Notes: a model not told the origin generated them from the letters alone. A stretch of 47,326 bases of DNA from Nocardia thailandica NBRC 100428 (GCF_000308795.1 NZ_BAGK01000182.1:1-47326), one strand, 5' to 3'; positions 33,946-43,761 are shown, counted from the first letter of the stretch. A program made the numbers and translations.

Positions 33946-35395
33946 CACGGCCGAGTTCGTCACCGGCATCCAGGAACAGGCCGTCGGCTCGTGGGTGAAC
34001 TATCTCAATCAGCTCCGCATCGATACCCTCCTCAGCACACTCGACCGGCAGGACACACACCTTCGGGACGCGCTGACCAGCGTCGACGAGGCGGTCAGGA
34101 AGATCGACCTCGAGGTGGTCGCGACCAACCGCGGCGGCCTGCACGGCATGCACGGCTTCATCGCCGAGATCGCCGAGGTCGGTATCGGCAACGCCCGAGG
34201 GCAGGTCCTCGGCCACGAGCCCGCCTACCGGTGGGTGAACGACAACGGCCCGGTCGATCTGCTGCGCGGAACCGTCGAGATCCAACAGAAGTTCGTCGCG
34301 GCGGGCGGCCGCTACTCCCTGGGCGCGATCGCCGAGCACCTCCGGAAGTATCCCGAGTACGTGCGCAACGGCGGGCGATACCAGATCCCGCGCGACCACT
34401 TCGAGATGATCCAGCGACTGCGCGCATTGTCGCCCGAGGAAGCGAACAAGCTCGCACGCACCGGCGAGGGACCCTCACTGCGGGACTGGCAGCGGGTGCA
34501 GGTGTTCTTTCGCGACAACTCGGTCGACCTCGAGGCGCTCGAACCGTCGGCGCTGGAATACCACGAGGTACAACGCGACGCCTACGCCTCGACCATGGCC
34601 GCCGAAAGGGAATCGCTGCACGCCACCGATCGCGCACTACGCGACGATGCCTACCACCGCAGCCGTCCGACACTCCAGGAGGGGACTGCCGCAGCGGTCA
34701 ACGCCGCCGCGACCGCTGCCGGGACCGCCTTCGTGCTTGCCGTGATCGCCAAACGGCGGGAAGGCAAGAAGCTCAACGCGTTCAGTGGTGAGGACTGGCT
34801 CGACATCGCGGGCGACACCGGGGCAGGATTCGGCAAGGGCGCCGTCCGGGGATCGAGCATCTACGCGCTGACGAACTTCACCGCGACGTCCGCAGCCGTC
34901 GCGAGCTCGATCGTCACCACCTCGTTCAGCATCGCCGAACAGGCGAACAAACTCCGCCGCAACGAGATCGGCGAACTCGAGTTCATCGAGACCGCCGAAC
35001 TCATCGCACTGGAAGCCGCGGTGCGAGCGCTGTCCTCGTTCATCGGCCAGGCGACCATCCCGGTCCCCATCCTCGGCGCGGTCATCGGCACCACGATCGG
35101 CACGGTGATGTACAAAGCCGTCGCCTCGTCGTTGACGAAGCGCGAGGCCGCGTTGATCGAGCGCTACCTCGCCGAACAGCGTGCGCTCGACGAGCACCTC
35201 GCCACCGAGTATCAGGCGCTACTGGAACAGCTGGACCGGAGCATGTCCGACTATCTCGGGCTGCTCGAACGAGCCTTCTCCGCCGATGTGCGGGTCGCAC
35301 TCGCCGGATCCGTGGAGTTGGCGAGAGAACTCGGCGTGCGCGCCGAGGAGATTCTGGACTCCGAGGACGAGATCGACGCCTTCTTCCTGGACTGA
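33938..35395 (+). CDS. large helical protein with apolar segments, second of a coupled pair
   Basis: This is a 485-residue protein without a signal peptide. After a helical start, the region around residues 60-150 looks domain-like, with NRGGLHGMHGFIAEIAEVGI, then GTVEIQQKF, then HLRKYPEYVRNGGRYQIPRD, a core I associate with uncharacterised bacterial proteins but cannot name. Apolar stretches lie near 250-270, 305-335 and 375-400 (PVPILGAVIGTTIGTVMYKA), separated by charged helices, with an acidic end. The ATG lies within the end of the preceding gene (eight-base overlap), so the two proteins are probably made together and may form a complex. It is convergent with the oxoamine synthase gene. 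Confidence 0.8.
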   Translation: MSDTAEFVTGIQEQAVGSWVNYLNQLRIDTLLSTLDRQDTHLRDALTSVDEAVRKIDLEVVATNRGGLHGMHGFIAEIAEVGIGNARGQVLGHEPAYRWVNDNGPVDLLRGTVEIQQKFVAAGGRYSLGAIAEHLRKYPEYVRNGGRYQIPRDHFEMIQRLRALSPEEANKLARTGEGPSLRDWQRVQVFFRDNSVDLEALEPSALEYHEVQRDAYASTMAAERESLHATDRALRDDAYHRSRPTLQEGTAAAVNAAATAAGTAFVLAVIAKRREGKKLNAFSGEDWLDIAGDTGAGFGKGAVRGSSIYALTNFTATSAAVASSIVTTSFSIAEQANKLRRNEIGELEFIETAELIALEAAVRALSSFIGQATIPVPILGAVIGTTIGTVMYKAVASSLTKREAALIERYLAEQRALDEHLATEYQALLEQLDRSMSDYLGLLERAFSADVRVALAGSVELARELGVRAEEILDSEDEIDAFFLD

Positions 35396-35415
35396 GCGCG
35401 GGCACCGGAACACCG

Positions 35416-36759
35416 TCACCCGGGTGCCGGTAGCGTCGCCGCGAGGGCGACGGATTCGGCGACGGCGTCGGCGGTGGCGTGGAGGTGGTCGGTGGTGTGT
35501 TCGGCGGTGAGGAAGAAGCGCAGCCGTTCGCTGCCGACCGGGACGGCCGGGGCGGTGATCGAGCCCGCGTAGATGCCCTGCTGGAGCAGCCGGGCCGCCA
35601 CGAAACCGGCCCGGAATTCCTCGGGGACGATCACCGGGCAGATCGGCGTGCCCTGGGAGACTCCCAGGTCCAGGCCCCGGTCGAGCAGGAGTGTGCGGAA
35701 GGTCCCGGCGTTGGCCCACAGGCGGGTCAGGCGTTCGGGCTCGGCGTCGAGGACGTCGAGCGCGGCGAGCGCGGCGCCGATGGTCGAGGGCGCGGGTCCG
35801 CCGCTCAGCATCGCGACGCCGGGCGCGGCGACCTTCATCGCCGCGATCAGGTCGGCGTCACCGGCGACGAAGCCGCCGCAGCTGCCGAGCGCCTTGGACA
35901 GGGTGCCCATCCAGATGTCGACCGCGTCGCCCGCCAGCCCGAAGTGTTCGCGGATGCCGTGCCCGCGCTCGCCGAACACCCCGAGCGAATGGGCTTCGTC
36001 GACCATCACGGCGCAGTCGAACTCGCGCGCCACGGCCGCGATCTCCGGGAGCGCGCCGACGGTGCCGTCCATGCTGTAGTGGCCTTCGATCACGACGAGG
36101 GCGCGGTCGAATTCGGCGCGCGCGGTCCGCAGCACCGCGCGCAGCGACTCGGGATCGTTGTGGCGGAAGGTGCGCTGCCGCGCCCCCGACCACCGCACGC
36201 CCGAGATCACGCTGCGATGGATCAGCGAATCGCACACGGCGACATCGCCTTCGCGCAGCAGGAAGCCGATCACCCCGGCGTTGGTGAGGTAGCCGCTGGT
36301 GGACACGAGGGCGTCGGCGACGTCGTACATGCTGGCGAGGCGTTGTTCGAGTTCGGTGTAGAGCGGGATCTCGCCGGCGATGATGCGCGACGCCGACGCG
36401 GAGGCGCCGTAGGTGTCGAGCGCGTCCTTGGCGCCCTGCACCACCTTGGGATGGTTGCTCAGCCCGAGATAGTTGTACGCACCGAAGTTCACCAGTTCCC
36501 GGCCCTGCCAGCGGATGACGCTGTCGTTGGCGCTCTCGCGGAGCAGGAAGACCGGGTTCGGCATGCCGAACCGATCGTGGATCTCGGCGATCGCCGCGCG
36601 CTTGGTCGCCATGGCCGCCACCTCGGGGTGGTCGGCGAACTGGCGACCGGGCCCGCGCCGGGGACGCCGGACCGGCGGCGGCGGGGAGGCCGGGCGTGCG
36701 GGGGCGCCCGCGGTGTCGTCGAGCAGCCTGCGCGCCAGGTCCCTGGCCGACTCGCTCAC
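35416..36759 (-). CDS. PLP-dependent alpha-oxoamine synthase (polyketide-releasing type)
   Basis: This is a 447-residue protein. After a disordered, Pro/Arg-rich N-terminal extension of about 50 residues comes a full alpha-oxoamine synthase domain. It has NFGAYNYLGLSNHPKV, DEAHSLGVFGERGHG and the PLP Lys289 in TLSKALGSCGGF. The family (serine palmitoyltransferase, AONS, KBL, CqsA, Fum8) condenses an acyl thioester with an amino acid, losing CO2 to give an alpha-amino ketone. The GTG start overlaps the PKS stop as GTGA. This coupling implies that it takes the chain from the PKS acyl carrier protein. The amino acid partner cannot be read from the sequence. Confidence 0.93.
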   Translation of the reverse strand: MSESARDLARRLLDDTAGAPARPASPPPPVRRPRRGPGRQFADHPEVAAMATKRAAIAEIHDRFGMPNPVFLLRESANDSVIRWQGRELVNFGAYNYLGLSNHPKVVQGAKDALDTYGASASASRIIAGEIPLYTELEQRLASMYDVADALVSTSGYLTNAGVIGFLLREGDVAVCDSLIHRSVISGVRWSGARQRTFRHNDPESLRAVLRTARAEFDRALVVIEGHYSMDGTVGALPEIAAVAREFDCAVMVDEAHSLGVFGERGHGIREHFGLAGDAVDIWMGTLSKALGSCGGFVAGDADLIAAMKVAAPGVAMLSGGPAPSTIGAALAALDVLDAEPERLTRLWANAGTFRTLLLDRGLDLGVSQGTPICPVIVPEEFRAGFVAARLLQQGIYAGSITAPAVPVGSERLRFFLTAEHTTDHLHATADAVAESVALAATLPAPG

Positions 36760-39700
36760 ACCCGCACCTCCACGATCGCCTCGGCCACGCGCGCGCCGGC
36801 CTGCTCGAGACTGAACGACCGGCCCATCTGCAGGCTCAGCAGGTCGACGCCGAGCGATTTCGACACCAGCGCACCGAATTCCACCGCCATCAGCGAGTCG
36901 AGGCCGAGTTCGGGCACCGGGACCGCGAGGTCGATGGAGTCTGCCGCGACACCCATCACCTTCGCCAGCTGTTCGGCGAGCATGTAACCGACGACCTCCG
37001 CGCGCTTGTCCTCGTCGAGTTCGGCGAGCTGGGCACGCAACCGGCTCGCGGCCGAATCGTCCTGGACCGCGGCGGCGATCATGGACTCGAGGCGGCCGGT
37101 CTTGCCGAAGAACGGCGCGGTGGCGTCCACCTTGGCCCAGTCGATCGGGATGATCGAGGCCTGCGTGACGCCCAGGCGCAGCGCCTGCTCGAGGTAGCGG
37201 GTGCCCTCGTCCATGTCGAGCGGATCGAAACCGGTGGTGCGCAGGTAGCGGGCGATGTTCTCGTCGGCGGCGGCCATCCCGCCACCCGACATGTGTCCCC
37301 ACCCGACCGCGAGCGCCACCCCGCCGGCGCGGACGACCGCCTGCGCGGCCGCGTGCAGCACGGAATTGGCCGCGGTGTAGGCGAACTGGCCGACGGCGCC
37401 GAACATCGCCGAGCCCGAGGAGTACAGCACGAAGTGGTCGAGGCGCACGCCCGCCGCCTCGAGGCCCGAGCGCAGCGCGCGCACGCCGTCCACCTTCGGG
37501 CGATACACCCGGGCCAGGCTCTCCCGGTCCATCACCGTCACCCGCCGGTCGTCGATCACGCCCGCGGTGTGGAAGACCCCCCGCAGCGGATGCTCGGCGC
37601 TGTCGGCGCGGGCGATCACCGCGCCGACTGCCGCGGCGTCGGTGACGTCGACCAGTTCGCTGACGACGGTGACGCCCTGCTGCCGCCATGCCGCGAGCTG
37701 CGCGACCGCGGCCTCGGTGGTCGGCCCGCCGCGCCCGAGTAGGGTCAGGTGACGCGCGCCGCGGCCGACCAGCCAGCGTCCGGTGGCCAGGCCGAAGGCA
37801 CCGAAGCCGCCGGTGACGAGGTAGTTGGCCGACTCCTCCACCCGCACGCGCGGGAGTTCCGGGCGGACGGTGGGTTCGGCGTCGGTCAGATCGAGCGCGA
37901 CCCGCCCGGTCCCGGTCGAGCGGGCGACCGCTTCGAAGGCCGCGCCGACCTCGGCGGTGGGGTAGGCGGTGAACGGCAGCGCCCGGTAGGTGCCGTCGTC
38001 GAGCCGGGCGTTGATGCCGCGCACCAGGTCGAGCACCCGGTCGCGCCGCACGCGGGCCATCCGGTCGAGGTCGAAGGAATAGTAGGCGACGTTCTTGTCG
38101 AAGGCCGACAGTTCCAGCACCCCACCGGCGTAGATGTCGGCCTTGCCGATCTCGACGATGCGGCCGAATTCGGCGACCATCGTGAAGTTCTGGCGTTGCA
38201 GTTCGCCCGGCGCGGTGCTGAGGATGACGTCGACGCCGCGACCGCCGGTGAGCGCGAGCACCTCGTCGACGAGGGTGAGCGACCGCGACCCGAGCGCGTG
38301 GTCGGCACCCTCGGCCCGCACCAGCGCGCGGCGCTGCTCGGTGCTCGCCGTGCCGATCACGACCGCGCCGTGCAGTTTCGCGATCTGCACCGCCGCGGTG
38401 CCGACGCCGCCCGCCGCGCCGTGGATCAGCACGGTTTCCCCCGGCCGGATCCGTGCCAGCTCGAGCAGGGAGTGTTCGGCGGTGGCGAACGCGGTTCCGC
38501 TGGTGCAGCGGCCGGGGTCGGTGCCGGGGCGCACGCGGGCGACGAGCGCGGCCTCGGTGGTGTGGAAGCGGGTGATCATGCCCTTGGAGGTCACGGTCAC
38601 CTCGTCGCCGGCCTCGACATCGGTCACACCGTCGCCCACGCGGACCACGGTCGCGGCGCCTTCCATGCCCGGCACGGTGCCGAAGTAGGTCGGCGCGAGC
38701 TCCCGCTCCCCCAGCACTCCGATCACTTTCAGCGCGTCCTTGTAGTTCAGGCCGATCGCGTGCATGCGCAGTTCGACCTCGCCCGGACCGGGCGCACGGC
38801 GCGCGCACCGGCGCCAGCCCAGCCGCGCGAAGGACCGCGACCGGGGCAGTTCCAGCGCGAAGTTCGCCTCCGGATCGGTGAGCGGCACCGCGGTGTCGAG
38901 CTCGTCGAGGTGCTGCGGGAGGGTGCGGTCGACGACGGTGACCCAGCGCAGGCCGTCTCGCAGGATCACCTCGTCGGCGCGGTCACCGGTGAACGCGCCG
39001 GGCACGGCGAGCTCGGCGGCCAGTTCGGCGTCGGTGACGCGGTCGTCGACGTCGACCAGCCGCCACCGCAGCCGGGACTGTTCGTTGAGCAGCACGCGGC
39101 GCCCGCCCGCGATCGCGGCCTGGGTGAGCGAGGGCGGGGTGGGGTCGGCCGGGTGGCTATAGGCGCGGGCGGTGACGACGGTCGCGTGCAGCGAGCCGTC
39201 TCCGGTCATCGGCACGTCGAGCCCGAGTTCGTCCACCCGGGCGGTGAGGAAGCCCTCCAGGGTGGCGGCGACGCGGCGCAGGGTCCACAGCGTGCCGACG
39301 TCGCCGTCGGGCGAGTCGCCGGGGACGACGCAGACGTGGACGCGCGTGACGCCCTCGGTGGTGAACAGTTCGGCAAGGCGGGCGGTGAGACCGGCTTCGA
39401 TGTCGGCGTCGTCGAGTGTGACGACCGCGGCCCCGGCGGCGCTCCCGCAGACGGCCTTGTGCACCCGCTCCACGCGGTCCCCGAGGTCGGTGCCGTAGCC
39501 GAGGACCAGCGTGGCCAGCCCGTCGGTGCCGGGCAGCGCCGCGAGGTCGATCGGGTCGCGCGTCTCCCAGCGTTCCTCGTAGAAGAAGTCCGTCATCCGC
39601 TGGAGCGGTCCCGCGCCGGGGGTGAGCGAAGCGAAGCGCACGCCCCGCAGCTGGAGGCAGGCGACCCCGCCGGGTCCGAGCAGGTCGATGTCGGCGGTGT

Positions 39701-42700
39701 CGCCGCTCAGGCGGGTCACCACGGTGACCTCGGGCGGCAGTGCCGACAACCGGCGCACCGAGCGCACCTCGACGGGGACCAGCGCCGTCTCGGCGCCGCG
39801 TCCGGCGAGCAGGGCCGCCACGGTCTGCAACGCGGCGTCGACGACCGCGGGATGAGCCAGATGTTCTCCGCCGCGGGCGATCTCGCCGTCCACCCGCGCG
39901 ACGACCGTGTCGGGCGACAGCCGCAGGGCCTCGATCCGCCGGAAGGCCGGGCCGTACGCGAGCCCGGCGGCCGCGAGCCCGGTGTAGAAGTCGGCCGGTT
40001 CGATCGGGGACGTGGCCGTGCGGTCGGGAACCTCGACGACGATCGGCGCGTACGAGCCCTCCACGACGCGGCCGGTCGCGTGCACGGTCCAGACCGAGCC
40101 CGCGGCGCCCCGCGAACGGATGGTGAAGCGTCGCGTCGAGACCTCCAGGTGGAGTTCGACGATCGGCGCGTCACCGCCGTCCAGGGCAAGGGGCGCGACG
40201 AATCGCACGTCCTCGAGCCCCACCTGCTCGGCCTCGGCCCGCTCGGCGGCGGCGGCGAGCGCCGCCTCGAGGTACCCCGCGCCCGGCATGATCGCGGAAC
40301 CGCCGACGACGTGGTCGGTGAGCCAGGGCAGGGCGGCGGTCGACAGGTTCAGCCGCCAGGTGCTCACCGCGTCGGGGTGCCGGTCGCCGAGCAGCGGGTG
40401 GGAACCGGGGTTGCCGTGGCGCGAGGTCCGCAGCTCGGGTAGCTCGGACCGCAGCACCGAGCGCTGCCAGGGGTATCGCGGCAGGTCGACGTGCGGTGTC
40501 GGCCCGGTCGTCGCGGCGAACAGCGCGTCGATGTCGAGCGCGCCCGCGGCGTAGAGGTCGACCAGCACCTGACGCAGGCTGTGCGCGTCGGACTGCTTGC
40601 GGTGCAGGGTGGCCACGGTCGTGCCCGTCTCGCCCGCGCCGAGGAGGATCTCCCGGATGTTGGCACCGAGCACCGGATGCGGACCCACCTCGAGGAACAC
40701 CCGGTGCCCGGCCTGCACCAGCAGGGTCGCCGCCGCCGCGAAACGCACCGGCCTGCGCACATTGGCGCACCAGTACTCGGCGTCCCAGTCGGCGCCGGAG
40801 ACCGGTTCGCCGGTGACGCTGGAATACAGCGGCAGGCGCGGTTCGGCGACGGTGATCCCGGCGAGGGCGGTGCGCAGCTCGTCGAGGATCGGGTCCATCA
40901 GGGCGCTGTGATAGGGCACCTCCACCTGCAGTCGTCGCGCGAACACGCCCCGTTCGGCGAGTTCTCCGGCGAGGGCGTCGAGGCGGTCGACCGCACCGGC
41001 CAGGGTGACCGCCGACGGGCTGTTGATCGCGGCGATGTCGACGGCGTCCTCGGCGGCGACCAGTTCGGCCGCGGCGTCGGGACCGAGACCGACCGCGAGC
41101 ATGCCACCGGTGCCCGCCGTGGTGGCCTGCAGGCGCGAGCGGTGATAGGCGACCAGCACGGCGTCGCGCAGCGACAGCATGCCCGCCAGATGGGCGGCGG
41201 CGACCTCGCCGACGCTGTGGCCGACGACCGCCGCAGGCTCGACACCGCGCTCGCGCAGTGCCGCGAACAGCGCCACCTGCACCAGGAAGTTGGCGGGTTG
41301 GGCGACGGCGGTGGTGGTCACGGCCGACTCGTCTTCCGGCCGCAGCAGTTCCTCGATGATCGACCAGCCGGCGACCGCGCGGAACTCCTCGTCGACCCGG
41401 GCCGCAGCGTCGGCGAAAGTGCCTTCGGTCGTGAGGAGTTCGCGCGCCATGCCCCACCACTGCGGGCCCATGCCGGTGCAGACGAACACCGGCTCGGGTG
41501 CGCGCCTGGCGACCGTCGACCCGACCCGGCCCGACCCCGTCGCCAGGTCGATCAGGCCCTGCACCAGGGCGGTGTCGTCACCGAACGCCACCCCGGCGCG
41601 GACGGGATGATGCCTGCGCCGCCGCCACGCCGCCTCGGCGAGCCGGTGCGGATCGGCACCGTCGGCGATCCGTTCGGCGAACCCACGGGCCAGTTCCCGC
41701 ACGGCCGCCTCGGAGCGCCCGGACAGCGGCAGCACGCCGAAGTGCACCGGCGTCCGCGCGGTCGGCGCGGCCGGCCGGTACTCCTGCAGGATCGCGTGCG
41801 CGTTCGTCCCGCCGTAGCCGAACCCGTTGACCGCCACCGCCATCCGGTCGATGCCCGGATCGGCCGGTTCGGCCTCGGTGAGCACGCGGATCCCCCAGTC
41901 CTCGAACGGGATGTCGGGGTTGGGTGTCTCGAGCCAGCCCTGCGGTGGCAGCGTGCGGTGGCGGATCGCCAGCGCGGACTTGATGATGCCCGCGACGCCG
42001 GAGGCGGCCTCGGTGTGGCCGAGCGTCGCCTTGAGCGACCCGACACCGAGCCGATCCGGGCGACCCGTCGGCGCGCCGTAGGCGCGGCCGATCGCCCGCA
42101 GTTCGATCGGATCGCCGACGGGGGTGCCGGTGCCGTGCGCCTCGACGTAGGTGACCTCGCGCGCGGCGAGGCCCGAGCGGCGGAGCACGGTGCGAGCCAG
42201 TTCCTCCTGGGCGTGGGCGCTGGGCACGGTGATCGCCGTGGTCCGCCCGTCCTGATTGGCCCCGGTGGCCTTGACCACCGCGTAGATCCGGTCGCCGTCG
42301 CGCTCGGCGTCGGCCAGCTTCTTGAGCACGACCACGCCGGCGCCCTCGCCGCGGCCGTAGCCGTCCGCGGCGGCGTCGAAGGGCTTGCTGCGTCCGTCGG
42401 TGGCCAGGAAGCCGCCCTTGCACATCGTGACGAACGTTTCCGGCTGCGTCATCACGTTCACCCCGCCCGCGATCGCCACCTCGCAGTCGCCGCCGGCGAT
42501 GGCCGAGCAGGCCAGGTGCAGGGCGACCAGCGACGACGAGCACGCCGTGTCGACGGTGACCGCGGGTCCCTTCAGGTCCAGCGCGTAGGCCAGCCGGTTC
42601 GACAGCATCGTGTACGACGCGCCGACAGCGGTGTGCAGGTCGACGTGCGGCAGCGCCACCCCGGTCGACACCACCATCTGGTCGAGGGTGAACGCGCCCA

Positions 42701-43061
42701 CGTACACCCCGAGCGAGGAATCCGGGCTGCGCCCGGCGACCCCCGCGTCGTCGAGCGCTTCCCACGCGACCTCGAGCATCAATCGCTGCTGCGGGTCCAT
42801 GCTGGTCGCCTCGCGCGGGGAGATGCCGAAGAACTCCGGGTCGAACGCCCACGGGTCGCCGGTCATGAACGCGGCGCGCTTGGTGTACATGCGGCCGGGG
42901 GCGCGCCGGTCGGCGTCGTAGTAGCGCCGCCAGTCCCAGCGGTCCGCCGGTATCTCGCGGACCCCGTCCCGCTTGTGCAGCACGAAGTCCCAGAACGACT
43001 CCGGCGAGTCGATGCCACCCGCGTAGCGGCAGCCGATGCCGACGATGGCGATGTCAGTCAC
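36756..43061 (-). CDS. highly reducing iterative type I polyketide synthase (KS-AT-DH-ER-KR-ACP)
   Basis: This is a 2,101-residue single-module synthase. KS has Cys174 in DTACSSS, His in EAHGTGTPVGD and the KATLGHTE block. AT has Ser616 in GHSVGE and a substrate-loop VPYHS that is neither the malonyl HAFH nor the methylmalonyl YASH form. DH has His917 in HVVGGSAIMP and a later HPAVVDAALQ Asp. ER has HGAAGGVGTAAVQIAK at 1547. KR has TGGFGAFG near 1752 and the YSSGSAMFG...FAYTAAN active site. ACP has Ser2056 in LGLDSLMAVE. Order and length match mycocerosic-acid synthase-type enzymes, so it should make a saturated chain. There is no thioesterase. The GTG start overlaps the GNAT gene by eight bases. 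Confidence 0.96.
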   Translation of the reverse strand: MTDIAIVGIGCRYAGGIDSPESFWDFVLHKRDGVREIPADRWDWRRYYDADRRAPGRMYTKRAAFMTGDPWAFDPEFFGISPREATSMDPQQRLMLEVAWEALDDAGVAGRSPDSSLGVYVGAFTLDQMVVSTGVALPHVDLHTAVGASYTMLSNRLAYALDLKGPAVTVDTACSSSLVALHLACSAIAGGDCEVAIAGGVNVMTQPETFVTMCKGGFLATDGRSKPFDAAADGYGRGEGAGVVVLKKLADAERDGDRIYAVVKATGANQDGRTTAITVPSAHAQEELARTVLRRSGLAAREVTYVEAHGTGTPVGDPIELRAIGRAYGAPTGRPDRLGVGSLKATLGHTEAASGVAGIIKSALAIRHRTLPPQGWLETPNPDIPFEDWGIRVLTEAEPADPGIDRMAVAVNGFGYGGTNAHAILQEYRPAAPTARTPVHFGVLPLSGRSEAAVRELARGFAERIADGADPHRLAEAAWRRRRHHPVRAGVAFGDDTALVQGLIDLATGSGRVGSTVARRAPEPVFVCTGMGPQWWGMARELLTTEGTFADAAARVDEEFRAVAGWSIIEELLRPEDESAVTTTAVAQPANFLVQVALFAALRERGVEPAAVVGHSVGEVAAAHLAGMLSLRDAVLVAYHRSRLQATTAGTGGMLAVGLGPDAAAELVAAEDAVDIAAINSPSAVTLAGAVDRLDALAGELAERGVFARRLQVEVPYHSALMDPILDELRTALAGITVAEPRLPLYSSVTGEPVSGADWDAEYWCANVRRPVRFAAAATLLVQAGHRVFLEVGPHPVLGANIREILLGAGETGTTVATLHRKQSDAHSLRQVLVDLYAAGALDIDALFAATTGPTPHVDLPRYPWQRSVLRSELPELRTSRHGNPGSHPLLGDRHPDAVSTWRLNLSTAALPWLTDHVVGGSAIMPGAGYLEAALAAAAERAEAEQVGLEDVRFVAPLALDGGDAPIVELHLEVSTRRFTIRSRGAAGSVWTVHATGRVVEGSYAPIVVEVPDRTATSPIEPADFYTGLAAAGLAYGPAFRRIEALRLSPDTVVARVDGEIARGGEHLAHPAVVDAALQTVAALLAGRGAETALVPVEVRSVRRLSALPPEVTVVTRLSGDTADIDLLGPGGVACLQLRGVRFASLTPGAGPLQRMTDFFYEERWETRDPIDLAALPGTDGLATLVLGYGTDLGDRVERVHKAVCGSAAGAAVVTLDDADIEAGLTARLAELFTTEGVTRVHVCVVPGDSPDGDVGTLWTLRRVAATLEGFLTARVDELGLDVPMTGDGSLHATVVTARAYSHPADPTPPSLTQAAIAGGRRVLLNEQSRLRWRLVDVDDRVTDAELAAELAVPGAFTGDRADEVILRDGLRWVTVVDRTLPQHLDELDTAVPLTDPEANFALELPRSRSFARLGWRRCARRAPGPGEVELRMHAIGLNYKDALKVIGVLGERELAPTYFGTVPGMEGAATVVRVGDGVTDVEAGDEVTVTSKGMITRFHTTEAALVARVRPGTDPGRCTSGTAFATAEHSLLELARIRPGETVLIHGAAGGVGTAAVQIAKLHGAVVIGTASTEQRRALVRAEGADHALGSRSLTLVDEVLALTGGRGVDVILSTAPGELQRQNFTMVAEFGRIVEIGKADIYAGGVLELSAFDKNVAYYSFDLDRMARVRRDRVLDLVRGINARLDDGTYRALPFTAYPTAEVGAAFEAVARSTGTGRVALDLTDAEPTVRPELPRVRVEESANYLVTGGFGAFGLATGRWLVGRGARHLTLLGRGGPTTEAAVAQLAAWRQQGVTVVSELVDVTDAAAVGAVIARADSAEHPLRGVFHTAGVIDDRRVTVMDRESLARVYRPKVDGVRALRSGLEAAGVRLDHFVLYSSGSAMFGAVGQFAYTAANSVLHAAAQAVVRAGGVALAVGWGHMSGGGMAAADENIARYLRTTGFDPLDMDEGTRYLEQALRLGVTQASIIPIDWAKVDATAPFFGKTGRLESMIAAAVQDDSAASRLRAQLAELDEDKRAEVVGYMLAEQLAKVMGVAADSIDLAVPVPELGLDSLMAVEFGALVSKSLGVDLLSLQMGRSFSLEQAGARVAEAIVEVRV

Positions 43062-43695
43062 GTGATTCCTCTGGGTCGAGCGGCCGCGGGCGGCGAAGGA
43101 TGATGGCGAGTTCCGGCCCGGACGCACCGAGCCGGACGGATCCGACGCGCTCGTTACCCAGCGCCTCGTAGTAGCCGACGTTGCCGTCTTTGCACAGGCC
43201 GCAGATCGGCACGGCTTCCCGGTCGGCCCTCGCGGCGAACGACGCGTACAGCGCCCGGCCCACGCCGCGACGCTGGAGGCCGGGCTCGACACCGAGGTAG
43301 ACGTGGAAGAAGTGCGGCTCGGCGGGCGCGGCGCGATCCATGGCCGCGTCGACGTCGATCCCGCGCCGCACCGCGGGCCCCATCGCGACGAGCAGTTCAG
43401 GGCCCGCGAGCATTTCCCGTGGCCCACCGGGACGGTAACCGGCCGGATACCACAGCAGCACGCCGACGACCCGGCCGTCGAGTTCCGCCACCTCCGCGCC
43501 GCCCACGGGCAGGAAGCGGTGCCGGATCATGGCGCGCAGCATGCGCGGGGCGCGACGGTCCCGGACGGTTTCGTCCGGGAAGATGTGCTCGTCGATCGGG
43601 TCGTCGCGGGCGAAGGCGGCGGCGAGCACTTGCACCATGGAGCCCAGGTCCGCCCGTATCGCCGGGCGGATCAGAAGACCCGCTGCTGAATTCAA
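43054..43695 (-). CDS. GNAT-family N-acetyltransferase
   Basis: This is a 213-residue protein with the acetyl-CoA pyrophosphate-binding motif in LGVEPGLQRRGVGRALYASF, preceded by the FFHVYLGV strand and followed by GLCKDGNVGYYEALG. The start is TTG at 43695, with GAGG nine bases upstream; no better start exists. It is the first gene of the operon and overlaps the PKS start. One likely role is acetylation of the amino group made by the oxoamine synthase, or of a precursor. A loading role like that of the GNAT domain in the saxitoxin SxtA synthase is a more remote idea. Confidence 0.88.
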   Translation of the reverse strand: MNSAAGLLIRPAIRADLGSMVQVLAAAFARDDPIDEHIFPDETVRDRRAPRMLRAMIRHRFLPVGGAEVAELDGRVVGVLLWYPAGYRPGGPREMLAGPELLVAMGPAVRRGIDVDAAMDRAAPAEPHFFHVYLGVEPGLQRRGVGRALYASFAARADREAVPICGLCKDGNVGYYEALGNERVGSVRLGASGPELAIILRRPRPLDPEESRD

Positions 43696-43720
43696 TTCTG
43701 TCTACCTCATCGATCCGCTG

Positions 43721-43751
43721 TTCCGCCGGGCGGAAACCGTTCCGGCGGAAA
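43721..43751. promoter_or_regulatory. operator-like inverted repeat of the PKS operon
   Basis: TTCCGCC (43721-43727) and GGCGGAA (43729-43735) form a perfect inverted repeat with one central base, followed by a related TTCCGGCGGAA at 43741-43751. They lie between the predicted promoter and the GNAT start, where a repressor would block transcription. Confidence 0.5.
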
Positions 43752-43761
43752 GCCGTTCGTT

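Noticed and set aside
37749..43103. Two long plus-strand open frames (897 and 870 codons) opposite the PKS.
   Set aside because: Both are antisense shadows; the minus strand carries the full set of PKS active-site motifs.
13547..43695. One large hybrid NRPS-PKS cluster spanning both biosynthetic loci.
   Set aside because: About 11 kb of unrelated genes (dehydratase, small genes, sigma factor, lysins, kinase) separate them, orientations differ, and no docking or shared tailoring gene links them. They are treated as two independent pathways.
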